Source of the DNA: JBBQNY01 sp038255255
Lineage (GTDB): Bacteria; Pseudomonadota; Gammaproteobacteria; Xanthomonadales; Ahniellaceae
Length of the DNA stretch: 64,000 nucleotides
Direction of reading: 5' to 3'
NCBI GenBank assembly: GCA_038255255.1
Contig: JBBSLL010000005.1
Location: 1-64,000, forward strand
Part shown: positions 36,107-47,074 of the stretch, piece by piece
Numbering within the stretch: the first letter of the stretch is position 1
How the letters are laid out: every line of letters begins with the position of its first letter
Program-made: the position numbers and the translations under genes
The notes under the pieces: generated by a model
Database searches by the model: none
Told to the model about the DNA's origin: nothing
Seen by the model: the letters and a program-made list of their open reading frames with translations, nothing else

Positions 36107-37348
36107 ATGGACCTCAAGAGCGGTTATCCCTTCTGGTCCGTCAAGAACGGCCTGCTGCATGCGTTCCCACCCCTTGCCCGCAATCACGCCTGCGATGTCG
36201 CGGTGGTTGGCGGCGGCATTACGGGTGCGTTGATCGCTCACGAGCTCGCACAACACGGGCACGACGTCTGCGTCCTCGAACAGCGCGACGTGGGTTGGGG
36301 CAGCACTTCCGCGAGCACCGCGTTGCTGCAGTACGAGATCGACACGCACATGGTCGACCTGGCGAAACGCTACGGGGAGGCCGATGCGGTGCTCGCCTAC
36401 CAGGCCTGCGCCAGCGCGATTCCGATGATCGGAAAGGTGTCCAGGGTGGTGCGCGACGTGGATTTCGCGCCGATGAAAAGCCTCTACTTCGCCAGCAAGC
36501 AGGGTCATGCGAAGGACATCCGCGCCGAGTACGAGTTGCGCCTGAAGCAAGGCTTCGCGGTGGAGTGGCTCGAGGAGGCCGACGTGCAGTCGCGCTTCGG
36601 CATCGAGGCACCCGCGGCCATCCTGAGTTCGCAGGCGGCGCGGGTCGATCCGTACCGCCTGGCTTCGAAGCTGTTCGCGCGGCTGCAGGGCACGGGCGGC
36701 CACGTGTTCGACCGCACGCGCGTTGCGCGCATGGAGCCGGGAGAGCGCAGCGTGGTGCTCACCACGGAAGGCGACTGCGTAGTGCGCGCCAGGCATGTGG
36801 TGCTGGCGGGCGGATACGAGACGCAGAAGTGGATCGATCAGAGCGTGGCCAGGAATCGCAGCAGCTACGCCTGCATATCGGACCCGATAGAAACGGAGTC
36901 CCTGGGTGTCTTCCGCGATCACATGGTGTGGGAATCGGCGCGTCCGTATCTGTACTTCCGGGCGACCGGCGACAACCGGCTGCTGGTCGGCGGCGAAGAC
37001 GATGCCGTCGACATCCCCGCCAAGCGCGACGCGCGGGTCGGAAGCAAGTCGGAAAAGCTCGCCAAGCGCGTGCGGGAACTTCTTCCACAGCTGCCAATGG
37101 ATCCGGTCTTCGCGTGGGCAGGTACCTTCGCTGAAACGGACGACGGACTGCCGTTCTTCGGACCACACGAGCAGCACGGTCCGCGCGTGCACTTCGCGAT
37201 GGCTTACGGCGGCAACGGCATCACTTACAGCGCGCTTGGCGCGGGGCTCATTCGCGCCAACATCGAGCGCCGCGCACACCCGTTGCGGGAACTGTTCTCG
37301 TTCGACCGCCTGAAGCGGGGCGGGTTGCTCGCACGCCTCGGCTTCTGA
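36107..37348 (+). CDS. FAD-dependent amino-acid-oxidase-type (DAO) oxidoreductase
   Basis: A 413-residue flavoenzyme. The dinucleotide-binding motif is CDVAVVGGGITGALIAHELA (about 29-48), followed by LEQRDVGWGSTSAS, the signature of the DAO/GlpD/MnmC superfamily. The C-terminal part has AWAGTFAETDDGLPFFG and AYGGNGITYSALGAG, which close the FAD site in this family. Related proteins oxidise amino acids, sarcosine or glycerol phosphate; the substrate here cannot be named. It lies seven bases after the small membrane protein gene. Confidence 0.85.
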   Translation: MDLKSGYPFWSVKNGLLHAFPPLARNHACDVAVVGGGITGALIAHELAQHGHDVCVLEQRDVGWGSTSASTALLQYEIDTHMVDLAKRYGEADAVLAYQACASAIPMIGKVSRVVRDVDFAPMKSLYFASKQGHAKDIRAEYELRLKQGFAVEWLEEADVQSRFGIEAPAAILSSQAARVDPYRLASKLFARLQGTGGHVFDRTRVARMEPGERSVVLTTEGDCVVRARHVVLAGGYETQKWIDQSVARNRSSYACISDPIETESLGVFRDHMVWESARPYLYFRATGDNRLLVGGEDDAVDIPAKRDARVGSKSEKLAKRVRELLPQLPMDPVFAWAGTFAETDDGLPFFGPHEQHGPRVHFAMAYGGNGITYSALGAGLIRANIERRAHPLRELFSFDRLKRGGLLARLGF

Positions 37349-37737
37349 TCCGCGGCGTCATTGACTGTGCGCCCGTGCCTGGGCGGCTTGCGACGATGGG
37401 ACGTCGATTGCACGAGAACCGTGCTCGCGGCGGGAGTCGCCGCACTTGCAGCAGGGCCCTGCTGAGCCCCGGTTTGAAATGAAGGGTTGATTGGCTGTCG
37501 CCGGCCAGTCAAAATGCCCGCAGCACCACCCATCACGCTTGAAACGCGCGCTTCGACCCCCATCCTGAGGTCGGTCGCTCGCAGTTCGGGCGTTTTTTTG
37601 CGGCCCGGCTCTGGCACTCGTGTCATGAGACTGCCAAAGATCGCTTCGGCATCCGGCGGGCGGGCGCTTCGACTTTCGCAACAACGGCAGGTCCCAGGAC
37701 CTCCGAAATCATCCACGTCACTCCAATGAGGTTCGAC
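37349..37737 (+). other. 389-base region upstream of groES
   Basis: No gene was found here. It holds the sigma-32-type promoter (37538-37563), a run of seven T (37593-37599) and an imperfect inverted repeat at 37612-37636 that is only vaguely CIRCE-like. This implies a groES 5' untranslated region of about 165 bases. Confidence 0.6.
37538..37563 (+). promoter_or_regulatory. Heat-shock (sigma-32) promoter of groES-groEL
   Basis: CTTGAAA (37538-37544) and CCCCAT (37558-37563) are separated by 13 bases, matching the RpoH consensus CTTGAAA-N(11-16)-CCCCAT as at the E. coli groE promoter. Heat-shock induction of groESL follows by analogy. Confidence 0.75.
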
Positions 37738-38025
37738 ATGAACATGAAACCGCTGCACGACCGCGTGATCATCAAGCGCATGGAAGAAGAGAAGATGTCC
37801 GCTGGCGGCATCGTGATCCCGGATTCCGCGACCGAGAAGCCCATCAAGGGCGAGATCGTCGCCGTCGGCGACGGCAAGCCGCTCGACAACGGCACCGTGC
37901 GCGCGCTCAAGGTGAAGACCGGCGACAAGGTCCTGTTCGGCAAGTACTCGGGCACCGAGGTCAAGGTCGACGGCACCGATTACCTCGTGGTGCGCGAGGA
38001 CGACATCTTCGCCGTCATCGGCTGA
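37738..38025 (+). CDS. groES: Co-chaperonin GroES
   Basis: GroES caps the GroEL cage during assisted folding in the cytoplasm. The 95-residue protein starts MNMKPLHDRVIIKRMEEE and has the mobile-loop segment SAGGIVIPDSATEKP and the roof region DGKPLDNG. The ATG at 37738 with TGAGG seven bases upstream was preferred to the in-frame ATG at 37726, which overlaps that ribosome binding site. It is followed by groEL after 144 bases, a gap longer than usual because it contains a REP doublet. Confidence 0.97.
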   Translation: MNMKPLHDRVIIKRMEEEKMSAGGIVIPDSATEKPIKGEIVAVGDGKPLDNGTVRALKVKTGDKVLFGKYSGTEVKVDGTDYLVVREDDIFAVIG

Positions 38026-38027
38026 TC

Positions 38028-38152
38028 GTAGGGCGGGTCTCGGACCCGCCGATGCCGCACCCCAAACCCCGGGCGCAGGCCGCTTTGCAGCTGGCCCGCC
38101 GCCGAACCAGAAAATCCCGATCACGTCATGGCGGGTCCAAGACCCGCCCTAC
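38028..38152. repeat. REP doublet between groES and groEL
   Basis: Two 23-base copies face each other: GTAGGGCGGGTCTCGGACCC.. (38028-38050) and its reverse complement with one change (38130-38152). Each copy is itself a palindrome (GGCGGGTC-GACCCGCC), typical of REP sequences, and the pair could form a larger hairpin. It fills nearly all of the groES-groEL gap and starts two bases after the groES stop. Confidence 0.85.
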
Positions 38153-38169
38153 AACAGGAAATCGCACAC

Positions 38170-39819
<1,650 letters not shown>

Positions 39820-39852
39820 TCCAGCCCCAACTGCTTCGCTTCAAGCAACACC

Positions 39853-39880
39853 AAAAGGCCCGCGCAAGCGGGCCTTTTTT
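39853..39880 (+). terminator. Rho-independent terminator of groESL
   Basis: Stem GGCCCGC/GCGGGCC (39857-39863 and 39868-39874) with a GCAA tetraloop, flanked by AAAA and followed by TTTTTT. A textbook intrinsic terminator 33 bases after the groEL stop. Confidence 0.93.
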
Positions 39881-39893
39881 ATTCTGTGCTTTG

Positions 39894-39964
39894 GTAGAGC
39901 CGAGCTGTGCTCGGCTGGGTGATTCGAAACCGGTATGAAGCAGCGGAGTGCAGCTCCGCCCTAC
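39894..39964. repeat. REP-like doublet after groEL
   Basis: GTAGAGCCGAGCTGTGCTCG.. (39894-39916) and, in opposite orientation, AGCGGAGTGCAGCTCCGCCC.. (39942-39964) are related 23-base units: each reads GTAG-G-GC-GAGCTG--CTC-GCT. They form an inverted pair like the groES-groEL doublet but with a different core. Confidence 0.7.
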
Positions 39965-40079
39965 AACAGCCTGGCCTGCTCAGACACAGCGCGAAGCCAC
40001 CACCCGGACTTCCGGCAGTTTCGGGGGCGCGCGGGCAGGTGCATGCTGCGCTCGGGGAATCCACTGACGGGGCGGCAAG

Positions 40080-40958
40080 GTGCGGATTGAAATCGAGGGG
40101 GTAGGCAAGCGCTATCGCGGCGACGCGTGGGCGCTGAAAGACGTGAGCGTGACGCTCGAGGCGGGGGTCATCGGCCTGCTCGGACCTAATGGCGCCGGCA
40201 AGTCGACGCTCATGAACATCCTAGCGACCATTACGCGGCCAACCACCGGGCGTGTATTGCTCGATGGCGTCGATACCACGCAGCATCCGGACGTCATGCG
40301 CCGCAAGCTCGGTTACCTGCCGCAGGATTTCGGCGTGTATCCGAACCTCTCCGCGCGCGAGTTCCTCGCGTATCTTGCGGCGGTGAAAGGCGTTCCCGCG
40401 CGTGCCGCCGCGACTCGTATCGATGAACTGCTCGATCTTCTCAACCTCTCCAGCGCTTCGAACCGGCCGCTCAGCGGCTACTCGGGCGGCATGCGACAGC
40501 GCGTCGGCATCGCGCAGGCATTGCTCAACGATCCCGCGGTGCTGATCGTCGACGAGCCGACGGTCGGACTCGATCCCGAGGAACGCATGCGCTTCCGGCA
40601 CCTGATCGCCGACCTGTCTGGTGATCGCATCGTGATCCTGTCGACGCACATCGTGTCCGACCTCGAAGCCACGGCAAGTCGAATCGCGGTGATCGAAAAA
40701 GGCACCTTGCTCAGCGTAGCGACGCCGGAGGCGCTGATGCACGCGGCGGAAGGCAAGGTGTGGGACTGGACGGTTCCGGTGAGCCAGCTGGCGGACATCC
40801 GCCAGCGCTTCCAGATCGCCAGCACTTTGCGCCGCGGCGACGGCATCCAGGTTCGGGTGTTGTCCGACATCGCGCCTGCGCCCGAGGCGGTGTCGCGGGC
40901 GCCGGTGCTGGAAGACGCCTACCTGTACGCGAAAGGGCGTGCGAGGCTGGCCGGATGA
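40080..40958 (+). CDS. ABC transporter ATP-binding protein
   Basis: A 292-residue ATPase subunit. Walker A is GLLGPNGAGKST (about 32-43), the signature motif is LSGYSGGMRQRVG, Walker B is AVLIVDEPTVGLDP, and STHIVSD carries the switch histidine. The ABC-2 type exporter subfamily is likely. The GTG at 40080 follows GGGGCGGCAAG. Its stop overlaps the permease ATG by four bases (ATGA), so the two proteins make one transporter. The substrate is unknown. Confidence 0.92.
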   Translation: MRIEIEGVGKRYRGDAWALKDVSVTLEAGVIGLLGPNGAGKSTLMNILATITRPTTGRVLLDGVDTTQHPDVMRRKLGYLPQDFGVYPNLSAREFLAYLAAVKGVPARAAATRIDELLDLLNLSSASNRPLSGYSGGMRQRVGIAQALLNDPAVLIVDEPTVGLDPEERMRFRHLIADLSGDRIVILSTHIVSDLEATASRIAVIEKGTLLSVATPEALMHAAEGKVWDWTVPVSQLADIRQRFQIASTLRRGDGIQVRVLSDIAPAPEAVSRAPVLEDAYLYAKGRARLAG

Positions 40959-42592
40959 ACGCGGTGGGCACGCACGCAGACGACATTAGGTCACCGGCGG
41001 GTACGGTCGGTCTGCACGGAGTCTTCGCAGCCGCGCGCGCCGACTTCCTGCAGCGCGTGCGCAGCTTTCGCTTTCTGGTCGTGCTGATGGCGACCGTCGC
41101 GCTGGGCATGTTGATGCTGCCGACGCAGGATGCCGGCTACGTCGTGTTGAAAGTCGGGGAAGCTCGCGGCATCTACGGTTCCGCGTGGGTCGGGCTGGTG
41201 TTCGGCGTGATCGCCGCGACCGTCCTGCCGCTGCTCGGCTTCTTCGTCATCAAGGACGCGCTGGCGCGCGATCGCTCGACGCGCGTTGGCCTGATACTCG
41301 CCGCAACGCCCCTCAGTCGTTTCGAGTACCTCGGCGCGAAGCTGCTCAGCAATCTGTCCGTCCTCGTTGCAATCCTTGCGGTTTCCAGCGTGGTCGCCTT
41401 CGGGATGCAGATCTGGCGTGCCGAGGACAGCGCGATCCATCCCCTCGATCTGCTGTTGCACCTGTGGCTGGTCCCCTTGCCCGTGCTGCTCATGACCTCG
41501 GCCGTCGCGCTTCTGTTCGAGTGCGTACCGGGACTGCGCGGAGCGTTCGGCAACGTCGTGTTTTTCTTCCTGTGGGCATTGGCGTTTGGCCCGAGCATGC
41601 TGCTGCTCGAAACCGACGAGAGCCGGATCGTCACGCGACGCGCGGACTTCTACGGCATCTCCGCGCCGCTGGCGGACTTCGAGGATCACCTGCCACCCGG
41701 CGCGCTTCGCAAGGGTGGCTTGTCGATCGGCGCCAACATCGGCGGCGCGCCGCCGACGCCGGTGCGCTGGACGGGCATCGCCAGCGACGGGCGATGGATC
41801 GTCGATCGAGCGCTCTGGATGTTCGCCTTCGTCCCGGTGCTGCTGCTCGCAGTGCCGTTCTTCGAGCGCTTCGATCCTGCGCGTGGCGCCAAGCGGCGCG
41901 AGGAACGCGAAGTGACCGGCACGACGGACGAGCACGGATCCGCGCAAACGCCCTGGCACGTGCTGACCCCCTTGCCGGCGTTCGCGTCCGGCTGGCGTCC
42001 GTTGACCCTGCTGCTCGCCGAGCTCACGCTGATGCTCAAGCGCCGGCCGCTCTGGTGGTACGGCGTCGCGCTCGGCCTCTGGATCGCCGGGCTTGCGACT
42101 GCCACGGCGGACGCCGTCAAGTGGGTCCTGCCGATCGCGTGGCTGTGGGGCCTGACGACGTTCTCCGAACACGGTGCTCGCGCGGAAATCCACGACACCC
42201 GCACGCTCCTCGACAGCGCGCCGTCGCCGCTGCTGCGCCAACTGCCCGTGCAGTGGATCGCCGGGGCGCTGGCCGCGCTCATCCTCGTGTTCCCGCTGGT
42301 CGTCAAGCTGCTCTTGATTGGTGCGACGGGGACCGCGGCACAGGTGATGGTCGGCGCAGGTTTCGTCTCGGCGCTTGCGCTTGCCCTCGGTTCCCTGAGT
42401 GGCGGTCCACGGCTCTTCGAACTGGTTTTCCTGATGCTCTGGTACGCCGCGATGCAGGATGCGCCACCGGCACGATTTACGGGGAACCCGGACGTGGCAT
42501 TTGCGGCCAGCTACGCACCGATCTACCTTGCCCTTGCCGCGGCGCTGTTCGCCGCGGCGTGGCTGCTGCGCCTAGGGTCCATGCGTCGCTGA
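40955..42592 (+). CDS. ABC-2 type transporter permease
   Basis: A 545-residue membrane subunit with two sets of about six helices separated by a hydrophilic region (about 215-320, including the PPGALRKGG segment). Helices include FLVVLMATVALGMLML, LVFGVIAATVLPLLGFFVI and LLVAILAVSSVVAFGM. It starts at ATG 40955, overlapping the ATPase stop. Its layout resembles ABC-2 permeases that export lipids, antibiotics or bacteriocins; no substrate clue was seen. Confidence 0.82.
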   Translation: MNAVGTHADDIRSPAGTVGLHGVFAAARADFLQRVRSFRFLVVLMATVALGMLMLPTQDAGYVVLKVGEARGIYGSAWVGLVFGVIAATVLPLLGFFVIKDALARDRSTRVGLILAATPLSRFEYLGAKLLSNLSVLVAILAVSSVVAFGMQIWRAEDSAIHPLDLLLHLWLVPLPVLLMTSAVALLFECVPGLRGAFGNVVFFFLWALAFGPSMLLLETDESRIVTRRADFYGISAPLADFEDHLPPGALRKGGLSIGANIGGAPPTPVRWTGIASDGRWIVDRALWMFAFVPVLLLAVPFFERFDPARGAKRREEREVTGTTDEHGSAQTPWHVLTPLPAFASGWRPLTLLLAELTLMLKRRPLWWYGVALGLWIAGLATATADAVKWVLPIAWLWGLTTFSEHGARAEIHDTRTLLDSAPSPLLRQLPVQWIAGALAALILVFPLVVKLLLIGATGTAAQVMVGAGFVSALALALGSLSGGPRLFELVFLMLWYAAMQDAPPARFTGNPDVAFAASYAPIYLALAAALFAAAWLLRLGSMRR

Positions 42593-42711
42593 CGCAACTG
42601 TTTCCGAGGCGTGAACGGTTGCGTGAGGGTTGCATCTTCGAACCGGCTCTGGCGCTCGCCGCAAGCCGCCTTGCGGACTAGACTCATAGGGTTGAACAGG
42701 AGGGCGCTGCG

Positions 42712-42966
42712 ATGGATGAAGCAAGCTGGATGATGCTGGCCGCAGTGGTCTTTTTGGTGCTGGCCGCAATCTTCTGGTGGCGTCGACGCGCCCGCGACCC
42801 CGTCACTGCCGCGCCGCCCAAGCCGCGCGACAAGCGCCGCGGTCCACGCCGGATCAACACCAGCCGTCGCGAGAGTTTCCGCATGGGCAAGGACGACAAC
42901 GACCGGCGCAAGGGTGAAGACCGGCGCAACCGCAAACCTGGCTGGAACGACGACACGCCCAAGTAG
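42712..42966 (+). CDS. Small membrane-anchored basic protein, unknown
   Basis: An 84-residue protein with one N-terminal helix (MMLAAVVFLVLAAIFWW, about 7-23) followed by a strongly charged, arginine-rich cytoplasmic tail (RRGPRRINTSRRESF, DDNDRRKGEDRRNRK). AGGAGG eight bases upstream of the ATG is an excellent ribosome binding site, which supports it as a real gene. No family is recognised. It stands between the ABC transporter and the TolB-TPR array, with gaps of 119 and 115 bases. Confidence 0.7.
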   Translation: MDEASWMMLAAVVFLVLAAIFWWRRRARDPVTAAPPKPRDKRRGPRRINTSRRESFRMGKDDNDRRKGEDRRNRKPGWNDDTPK

Positions 42967-43081
42967 CGGTGCGACTCGCGACTGCCCTGCGAGCGCACTG
43001 CGCACACCCGCCTGCCCGAACTGGGAACCGCATCACGCTCTTGGCAATCGGCTAGGCTAGCGGGAAGCGACCGGGGGGCCG

Positions 43082-45139
43082 ATGTCCGCAGGCGAACAGG
43101 CAACGGGCACGTGGGCCGCGCTACGCCAACGCAAACTGGTGCAGTGGGCGCTCGCGTACGCCGCCGCGGCGTGGGTGCTGCTGCAGGTGCTCGGGCTGTC
43201 GGTCGACAGTTACGACTGGCCGGGCTGGATCATGCGGCTTGCCATCGGCGCGGCGCTGCTCGGATTCGTCGTCACGCTCGTATTGGCCTGGTTCCACGGC
43301 GAACGCGGCCAGCAACGGGTGTCGGCGGCGGAACTTCTGGTGCTGGCCCTGGTGTTGTCGATCGGCGGCGCGCTGTTGTGGCGTTTCGATCCGTCCGCGC
43401 AGCAGGTCGCGCCCGGCAGTGAATCCCGCCCCGGCACCTCGACGACAGCCACGGCAGGCATTGGCCTCCAGCCTGTCGACGGCAAATCCATCGCAGTGCT
43501 GCCCTTCGAAAACCTCAGTGAAGACAAGTCCAACGCCTACTTCGCCGACGGCATGCAGGACGAGATCATCACGCGCCTGGCGAAGATCGGCCAGCTAAAG
43601 GTCATCTCTCGCAGTTCCACCCAGCGCTACCGTACGAAGGACGCGAACGTGGCCGACATCGCCCGCGAGCTTGGCGTGGCGAACCTGGTCGAAGGCAGCG
43701 TGCAGAAAGTCGGGAACCGCGTGCGCATCAACGTGCAGTTGATCGCGGCGCAGAGCGACGAGCACCTCTGGGCCGAACTCTACGACCGTGACCTCATCGA
43801 CATCTTCGCCGTACAAAGCGAGGTGGCGACGAACATCGCCCGGACGCTCGAGGCCACGTTGAGCGGCAGCGAACGGCAGGCCATCTCGGGCAAACCCACA
43901 GACAAACCCGCGGCCTACGATGCCTACCTGCGCGGTCTCGATTACGGTTCACGCGCTGGACAGAATCCGAAAGACCAGCGAGCTGCGGCCCGTTACTTCG
44001 CCGAGGCCGTACGCCTCGACCCGCAATTCGCGCGGGCGTGGGCGCAGCTCTCGCAGATCAACGCGGCCTTGGTCTTCACTCGCAACGACGCGTCTCCTGC
44101 GCGGGAAGAGGCGGCCCGCACGGCTGCGGAAATCGCCACCCGCCTGGATCCCTCAGCGGCCGAAACCCTTCTTGCCAACGCCTACTACCGTTACCACATC
44201 GTGCGCGACTACGAAGGAGCGCGTGCACTATTCGAACAACTGCGGAAAGAGGTGCCGAGCAGCAGCGAGGCAGCGGCCGCATTGGCCCGCATTGCCCGCC
44301 GCCAGGGTCGGTGGAAGGAGAGCCTCGATTTGTTCGAGGCCGCGTCAAAGTTGAACCCGCGCGACGCGCAACTCTGGATGGAGCGGGCGTGGACGTATTC
44401 GATGCTGCGCGATCACAAAGGCACGCGGAGCATGATCGACCGCGCGCTGGAGATTACGCCCAGCGATCCGGACGTCCTGAGCAACGAGGCGTACTACTTC
44501 CTGAAGACCGGCAACCCGACGGCTGCGTTCGCCTCGCTGGACCGCGTTCCCGAGGATCGCAGGCACGTCTACGCTGGGCTTGAAATCATACTGCTGACTT
44601 TCGAGCGACGCTTCGCGGAGGCGATCCGGCTGGCCGAGCGGACATTGGCCCATCCCGAGTGGAATCCCCAGAACGACATGGGGGTGACGTGGGACTTTCT
44701 GGGGTTCCTGCGATCCCTGGCTGGCGACGCGCAAGGCGCACGCATGGCCTACACCCGCGGCAAGGCGGATCTGCTACTGCGGCAGCAACAGCAGCCTCGA
44801 AACGAGTTCATCGTGAACGCGCTCGCCTTGTGCGAGGCGGGCCTTGGCAACAAGCAGGCGGCATTGCGCGAAGCCGCAAGGGCAGTGTCGATGATGCGGG
44901 CGTCCGAGGATTCCGTATTCGGCCCAGTGGCGGAGCAGGGACTGGCGAGTATCGAGGCCATGGTGGGCGAACCGGACCGCGCCATCGCTCGCATCGAGCG
45001 GTTGCTGGTCACGCCCTACGGTGCGTTTCCGCTGACGCAGGCCGAGCTGCGGCTGGATCCGGTGTGGGACCCGCTGCGCAGTCATCCTCGCTTCAAGGCG
45101 ATCGTCGAAAGCCCCGAACCGAAGACGATTTATGAGTAA
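43082..45139 (+). CDS. TolB/FlgO-like and TPR membrane protein 1 (divergent founder of the array)
   Basis: A 685-residue protein, the first gene of the array. Three hydrophobic helices occupy about 19-40, 50-68 and 82-98. The TolB/FlgO-like domain (about 138-260) has SIAVLPFENLSEDKSNAYFA, ISRSSTQRYR, NLVEGSVQKVG and HLWAELYDRD. TPR repeats fill about 280-670 (for example ARNDAS then LDPSAAETLLANAYY). In other bacteria the same TolB-like domain occurs downstream of adenylate cyclases or CadC-type DNA-binding domains; neither is present here. Its N-terminus (LRQRKLVQWALAYAAAAWVL) differs from the NVIRMAGLYLVGAW type of its neighbours. A 63-base gap without a terminator separates it from the next gene. 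Confidence 0.82.
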   Translation: MSAGEQATGTWAALRQRKLVQWALAYAAAAWVLLQVLGLSVDSYDWPGWIMRLAIGAALLGFVVTLVLAWFHGERGQQRVSAAELLVLALVLSIGGALLWRFDPSAQQVAPGSESRPGTSTTATAGIGLQPVDGKSIAVLPFENLSEDKSNAYFADGMQDEIITRLAKIGQLKVISRSSTQRYRTKDANVADIARELGVANLVEGSVQKVGNRVRINVQLIAAQSDEHLWAELYDRDLIDIFAVQSEVATNIARTLEATLSGSERQAISGKPTDKPAAYDAYLRGLDYGSRAGQNPKDQRAAARYFAEAVRLDPQFARAWAQLSQINAALVFTRNDASPAREEAARTAAEIATRLDPSAAETLLANAYYRYHIVRDYEGARALFEQLRKEVPSSSEAAAALARIARRQGRWKESLDLFEAASKLNPRDAQLWMERAWTYSMLRDHKGTRSMIDRALEITPSDPDVLSNEAYYFLKTGNPTAAFASLDRVPEDRRHVYAGLEIILLTFERRFAEAIRLAERTLAHPEWNPQNDMGVTWDFLGFLRSLAGDAQGARMAYTRGKADLLLRQQQQPRNEFIVNALALCEAGLGNKQAALREAARAVSMMRASEDSVFGPVAEQGLASIEAMVGEPDRAIARIERLLVTPYGAFPLTQAELRLDPVWDPLRSHPRFKAIVESPEPKTIYE

Positions 45140-45202
45140 CCTGCAGCCACCCCTCGTTGGGTCGCGTGGTCGCAACACGCCGCAGCAGTTGGCTTGCACG
45201 CC

Positions 45203-47074
45203 ATGAGCCTTTTCGCCGAACTCAAGCGCCGCAAGGTGTTCAAGGTGGGCGCGGCCTATGTCGTGATCGCATGGATCGTGGTGCAGGTCGCGAGCATCGC
45301 GCTGCCGGCGTTCGAGGCGCCGCCGTGGGTGCTGCGGGTTTTCATCCTGGTATTGATGCTCGGCTTTCCGATCGCGCTGGTGATGGCGTGGGTGTTCGAT
45401 GTCACGCCCGAGGGCGTCAGGGCCGAAACCGGTCGACGCGGCAACACGCTCGTCTTCATCGTCGCCGCCGCGCTGACTGCGCTCGCGCTCGGCTGGTACT
45501 TCAAGGGCCAGCCGTCGTATCGCAAGGACGAGGAAAGGGGGTCAGAGTCACTTTCCGGCCCAGGAACAGTGGCGAAGGCCGAGTCGGCGGGTGCGGAAAG
45601 TGACTCTGACCCCCTTTCGCCATCCGTTGCCGTACTGCCCTTCGCCAACATGAGCGGCACGCCGGAACAGGAATATTTCTCCGACGGCATGACCGAGGAA
45701 CTGCTCAACGTGCTCGCGCGCGTCCCGAACCTCAAGGTCGCGGCGCGCACCTCGGTGTTCCAGTTCAAGGACAAGGGTGGCGACGTGCGCGAGATCGGCG
45801 CCAAGCTCGGCGTCTCCCATATCGTCGAAGGCAGCGTGCGCCGCGATGGCGAAAAGGTGCGCGTCACCGCGCAACTCATCCGCGTCGCCGACGGTTTCCA
45901 CGTGTGGTCGCAGAGTTACGACCGGGAACTGAAAAGCGTCTTTGCATTGCAGGACGAGATCGCACGACAGGTCGCCGAACAGCTGGTCACCTCACTGGGT
46001 GGTGCCGGTCCTGCCGCGGCTCGTGGCAACGTCGATCCACTCGCCTACGACGATTACCTGAAGGGCCGTGCACTGTACCGCGCGCGCCGCAGCCTGCTGC
46101 GCGCCATCCTCCACTTCGAGGCCGCGGTCGAGCGTGCGCCGGAATTCGCCACAGCTTGGGCAAACCTGTCGTTGGCCTACGACGTCTCTGCTTACGGCAC
46201 CACTGCGGCACAGCAACTGGCGCTGGGCAATCGACTGGCGCACATGCGGACCGCCGCCGAGCGCGCGGCAGCCCTGGCGCCGACTGCAGCGACCACGCTG
46301 CACGCGCTTGCCAATGTCGCCCGCGGCCAAGGTCGCTTCCTGGATGCCGAGCGAGCGTATCTCGCATCGATCGCGCAGGACGACACCTACCCGGACGTAC
46401 GCGAGGACCTGTCCGAGTTCCTTTCGGCGATGGGGCGTCCCGAAGATGCGCTGGTCGCCGCTCGCGAGCTGGTCGCGCTCGAGCCCTATAACAAGTTGTT
46501 CTGGTACCGCATTGCGCAGGTCGGCATCCTGCTCGATCGCGCGGATCTGATCGACGAAGCCGTGCCGCGCATGCTGGATCTCGACCCCGTGTACTTCTTC
46601 GGCGCGACGGCGCGGTATCGCCGCGAGTACGCGAACGGGCGGATCGACAGCGCGCGCGAGGAACTGGCCAAGGCCTATGCGGTGAATCCGGACGTCGCCG
46701 CCGCGGAGTGGGGATTGTTCCGGTGGTCGCAGGGCGACCCGGGTATCGATATCGACGATGCGTTCGTGGAGCAGATGATCACCGGCAGTTATGGCTGGGA
46801 TTACCCGCAATACGCCGCCATGCGTGGCAATGCCGACCTGTACTTCAGGAGCCTCGGTTCGCCGTACAACAGCGACAAGCGCTTCTACCTGTACAGCTAT
46901 CTCGAAGCGGCGATCGCGGCACCGTACCTCGCGGATCCGCGCGCCAAGGCGCTGCTGCGCGAATCGGGGTTTGAAGCCTACTGGCGCGAGAAGGGCTGGC
47001 CTGCGCTCTGCCGCCCGCTCGGCGACGCGGATTTCGTGTGCGCGCCGGCGGCGAAGAGAGCGGCCAAGTCATGA
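45203..47074 (+). CDS. TolB/FlgO-like and TPR membrane protein 2, with hairpin element C inside
   Basis: A 623-residue paralogue starting MSLFAELKRRKVFKVGAAYV. Helices lie at about 15-34, 44-62 and 80-97. Residues 111-139 (RGSES...ESDSDPLS) are encoded by hairpin element C, inserted in-frame between the third helix and the TolB-like domain (about 141-265, SVAVLPFANMSGTPEQEYFS, LKVAARTSVFQFKD, HVWSQSYDRE). TPR-type repeats follow. The C-terminus contains two cysteines (ALCRPLGDADFVC). ATG at 45203 was chosen; an upstream TTG adds two residues only. It overlaps the next gene as ATGA. Confidence 0.83.
   Translation: MSLFAELKRRKVFKVGAAYVVIAWIVVQVASIALPAFEAPPWVLRVFILVLMLGFPIALVMAWVFDVTPEGVRAETGRRGNTLVFIVAAALTALALGWYFKGQPSYRKDEERGSESLSGPGTVAKAESAGAESDSDPLSPSVAVLPFANMSGTPEQEYFSDGMTEELLNVLARVPNLKVAARTSVFQFKDKGGDVREIGAKLGVSHIVEGSVRRDGEKVRVTAQLIRVADGFHVWSQSYDRELKSVFALQDEIARQVAEQLVTSLGGAGPAAARGNVDPLAYDDYLKGRALYRARRSLLRAILHFEAAVERAPEFATAWANLSLAYDVSAYGTTAAQQLALGNRLAHMRTAAERAAALAPTAATTLHALANVARGQGRFLDAERAYLASIAQDDTYPDVREDLSEFLSAMGRPEDALVAARELVALEPYNKLFWYRIAQVGILLDRADLIDEAVPRMLDLDPVYFFGATARYRREYANGRIDSAREELAKAYAVNPDVAAAEWGLFRWSQGDPGIDIDDAFVEQMITGSYGWDYPQYAAMRGNADLYFRSLGSPYNSDKRFYLYSYLEAAIAAPYLADPRAKALLRESGFEAYWREKGWPALCRPLGDADFVCAPAAKRAAKS
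45533..45618. repeat. Hairpin element C inside a TolB-TPR gene
   Basis: Arms 45533-45557 and 45594-45618 are perfect 25-bp inverted repeats of the GGGGGTCAGAGTCACTTTCC type, with a 36-base loop. The element is in-frame with the host gene and adds a serine/acid-rich stretch ending ESDSDPLS to the periplasmic linker. Confidence 0.9.

Noticed and set aside
37612..37636. CIRCE-like inverted repeat upstream of groES
   Set aside because: TGGCACTC and GAGACTGCCA pair poorly and do not match TTAGCACTC-N9-GAGTGCTAA; spacing is seven rather than nine bases.
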